NCBI GenBank assembly: GCA_025458365.1
Contig: JALOSP010000089.1
Location: 1-6,743, forward strand
Reading direction: 5' to 3'
Length of the DNA stretch: 6,743 bases
DNA from: Hyphomonadaceae bacterium
Lineage (GTDB): Bacteria > Pseudomonadota > Alphaproteobacteria > Caulobacterales > Aquidulcibacteraceae
Position 1 is the first letter of the stretch. Every line of letters begins with the position of its first letter. Positions 4,691 to 6,743 of the stretch are shown piece after piece. The notes beneath the pieces are model-generated. The model was given only the letters and a program-made list of their open reading frames with translations. It searched no databases and was not told the DNA's origin. Position numbers and translations under genes: made by a program.

Positions 4691-6743
4691 TCATCCGGTT
4701 TCCGTCGCGCTTGCGTGCAGCGCCCGCCGTTCCAGCTCATCCCAGGCTGCGGCGACATGTGCCTTGCACGTTTCGAGATGGGCACTGACCCGGGCGAAGT
4801 CCGGCTCACCCAGGGCCCGGGCCACCACGCCGCGCATCCCTGCCGGGGCGGCGTCCAGATCCAACCCGGCGTCACCCAGCACGGCCATGGTCTGGCGCAG
4901 GCTGTTGTAGGTCTGGGTCACATGCCCCAGCCGCGCCGCAGATTCAGCCGGAAGTGCGCCGGCCTGTGCCAGCGCGTTCAAGGCGGCGCCTGTATTCGGT
5001 TGGTGCAAGCCTGCACCTGCTGCATTGGCCAGCATCAGATGGGCCTGCGTGATGAACTCGAGATCGATCAGTCCGCCGGGCAGCCGCTTGATATCAAACG
5101 GCCCGCGCGGCTTCTGGTGGGCAGACATCCGGGCCCGCATGGCCACCACGTCAGCCACAATCTGTCGTGCAGCCCGCGGCCGCGACAGCGTGTCTGCCGC
5201 CAGCGCCATGATCGCGTCACCCAGACCTGTGTCCCCTGCCACCGGACGAAGCCGGGTCAGCGCCTGCAATTCCCAGGTCCACGCCTCACCTGCGTAATAG
5301 CGCTGCAAGGCAGACAGCCGCACCGCCACCGGACCGGCATTGCCAGAGGGGCGCAATTGCATGTCCACCTCGTACAGGCTGCCTTCGGCTGTCTGGGCCG
5401 ACAGGGCGGTGATCAGCCGCTGGGTCAACCGGGTCACCCAGACCTGCGGTGCCAGTGGCCGTGGGCCATCACTTTCGAACACATCCTTGCCCACATCATA
5501 AGCGATCATGATGTCGAGATCGGAATCTGCCGACAGTTCGCGCCCGCCCAGCTTGCCCCAACCCAGCACGGCGATCCGCGCATCCAGCTTGCCATGCACA
5601 CGCTCCACATCGGCCAGCGCAAGTGGCAGAAGCGACTGCAGCGCGGCGTCGGCCAGCCCCGTGAACGCCCGCCCGCCTTCAGCGGCATCCACACGACCAT
5701 GCAGCACATGGTGGCCGATCCTGAACATCTCCTCGCGATGTACGCGCCGGGCGGCATCCAGCGCGCCTTCAAATCCGTCCACCAGCCCGAACGCCTGATC
5801 GAACCGGTGGCGCATCGCGCTGGTCTGGCCGAGGCTCAAACCACTGTCGAACGCCTGACCCAGCATGGAATCCAGCAGGGCCGGACGGCGCGTCAGTTGA
5901 AGCGCCAGACGCGACGACAGACCAAGCGTGGCACAGGTATCGCGCAGGATTGCAGGCTGGGCCTCCAGAAGGGAAAGCACTTGCACGCCTGCCGGGATGC
6001 CCGACAGGAACGTGTCGAACCGCGAGAAGGCCAGATCTGGCTCCCCGGTCGCGGCCCAGGCTTCGAACAAGCCCGGCGTCAGGCGGGTGAGAATCTCGCG
6101 GGAGCGTTCGGCCCGGGTGGCGCGCACCACGCCGCGATGCCAGTCGCGAAACCTCGCTGCAACCGCTGAAGGGTCGGAAAATCCGTATCCGGCGAGTGTT
6201 GCAAGCGTCTCAGGATCGTCATCGACCCCGGTGAACACCAGCGAACCGCCTGACGCCGACAGCGGGCGGCTTTCGGGAAACAGGTCGCGCACCTGCTCGC
6301 GAACGGTCTCGCGCAGCAGTTTCACCACCCTGTCAAACGCATCCAGATCGCTATGGCCGCACAATGCTGCCACCCTCGCCCTGCGACCCTCGTCAGACGG
6401 CAACAGATGGGTCTGCTCGTCGTCGAGCATCTGGATCCGGTGTTCCAACATGCGCAGGGAGGTGTATCCATCGGCCAGTGCGGCAGCAGTCGCGCCATCG
6501 ATCCGCCCGGCTGTGGCAAGTGCGGCCAGACCGTCCAGCGTGCGCGGTGTCCGCAAGTCCGGCTCGCGCCCGCCAAGGATCAATTGCTGGGTCTGCACGA
6601 AAAACTCGATCTCGCGGATACCACCGCGCCCAAGCTTCACGTCGAATGACGGATTGTCGAGATCGGTGCTGCGCCGCACGGCGTGGATCTGACGCAGGAT
6701 CGACTGGACATCGGCAACTGCGGCAAAGTCCAGATATTTGCGC
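4691..6743 (-). CDS. glnE: Glutamine synthetase adenylyltransferase / adenylyl-removing enzyme (C-terminal about 683 residues; 5' end outside the window)
   Basis: This bifunctional enzyme attaches AMP to glutamine synthetase when nitrogen is plentiful and removes it (by phosphorolysis) when nitrogen is short, under PII control. The reading frame is open from the right edge (RKYLDFAAVADVQSILRQIH) to the TGA at 4691-4693. KLGRGGIREIEFFVQTQQLI, the end of the N-terminal adenylyl-removing domain, lies near the edge. A helical middle region follows. The second nucleotidyltransferase domain shows GWGKLGGRELSADSDLDIMI with the metal-binding SDLD aspartates, then GSLYEVDMQLRPSGNAG and later FDIKRLPGGLIDLEFITQ. 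The C-terminal helical domain ends LHASATETG. The family is about 950 residues, so roughly two thirds is present and the first nucleotidyltransferase motif is beyond the edge. The internal GTG at 6679 is not a start, because family sequence continues upstream of it. No frameshift or missing key residue is visible. Confidence 0.97.
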   Translation of the reverse strand, partial: RKYLDFAAVADVQSILRQIHAVRRSTDLDNPSFDVKLGRGGIREIEFFVQTQQLILGGREPDLRTPRTLDGLAALATAGRIDGATAAALADGYTSLRMLEHRIQMLDDEQTHLLPSDEGRRARVAALCGHSDLDAFDRVVKLLRETVREQVRDLFPESRPLSASGGSLVFTGVDDDPETLATLAGYGFSDPSAVAARFRDWHRGVVRATRAERSREILTRLTPGLFEAWAATGEPDLAFSRFDTFLSGIPAGVQVLSLLEAQPAILRDTCATLGLSSRLALQLTRRPALLDSMLGQAFDSGLSLGQTSAMRHRFDQAFGLVDGFEGALDAARRVHREEMFRIGHHVLHGRVDAAEGGRAFTGLADAALQSLLPLALADVERVHGKLDARIAVLGWGKLGGRELSADSDLDIMIAYDVGKDVFESDGPRPLAPQVWVTRLTQRLITALSAQTAEGSLYEVDMQLRPSGNAGPVAVRLSALQRYYAGEAWTWELQALTRLRPVAGDTGLGDAIMALAADTLSRPRAARQIVADVVAMRARMSAHQKPRGPFDIKRLPGGLIDLEFITQAHLMLANAAGAGLHQPNTGAALNALAQAGALPAESAARLGHVTQTYNSLRQTMAVLGDAGLDLDAAPAGMRGVVARALGEPDFARVSAHLETCKAHVAAAWDELERRALHASATETG

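Noticed and set aside
4670..6169. Plus-strand open frame of 499 codons
   Set aside because: It is antisense to glnE, and its His/Arg/Gln-rich composition is typical of a shadow frame. The minus strand matches GlnE motifs throughout.
5928..6692. Plus-strand open frame of 254 codons, Ser/Arg-rich
   Set aside because: It is antisense to the glnE region that carries the KLGRGGIREIEF motif; no family resemblance of its own.

Overview
The window is GC-rich coding DNA (clearly above 60% GC by eye) with tightly packed genes, almost all on the minus strand. It looks like a chromosomal stretch of an alphaproteobacterium. The gpsA-yciI gene pair, the GlnE sequence (KLGRGGIREIEFF, SDLDI) and the style of the S9 peptidase suggest the Caulobacterales/Maricaulales/Hyphomonadaceae area. 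That placement is inference from recalled family resemblance, not a search. No tRNA, rRNA, CRISPR array, insertion sequence or phage gene is visible.

Layout from left to right. Positions 1-803 (minus) hold the 5' part of a secreted prolyl-oligopeptidase-like S9 peptidase. It has a frameshift near 580-600 and appears to have lost an internal block, so it is called a pseudogene. Positions 804-956 are intergenic and contain a strongly palindromic, multi-branched element (about 897-945) that looks like a dispersed intergenic repeat. A two-gene operon follows (minus): gpsA (glycerol-3-phosphate dehydrogenase, 1253-2248) and a YciI-family gene (957-1250), separated by 2 bases. Divergent from gpsA is a TetR/AcrR-type regulator (2324-2923, plus), the only plus-strand gene. 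Its promoter appears to overlap a GATAG-A-CTATC palindrome and may give a leaderless mRNA.

The right part is a minus-strand run read from right to left: glnE (C-terminal about 680 residues, entering from the right edge), a secreted six-EF-hand protein, an ECF sigma factor and a small single-span membrane protein. The last three are tightly coupled: a 10-base gap with the Shine-Dalgarno overlapping the upstream stop, then a 4-base ATGA overlap. They form a plausible signalling module: periplasmic calcium-binding protein, sigma factor and putative membrane anti-sigma factor. The small membrane protein has no visible zinc-binding anti-sigma motif and is acidic outside the membrane, whereas the EF-hand protein has arginine-rich linkers.

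How the genes fit together: GlnE adjusts glutamine synthetase activity to nitrogen status, and GpsA makes sn-glycerol-3-phosphate for phospholipids. The EF-hand/sigma/anti-sigma set is the most interesting unit, as a possible calcium- or envelope-responsive ECF system. The broken S9 peptidase and the adjacent repeat-like element are the clearest signs of local genome decay or rearrangement.
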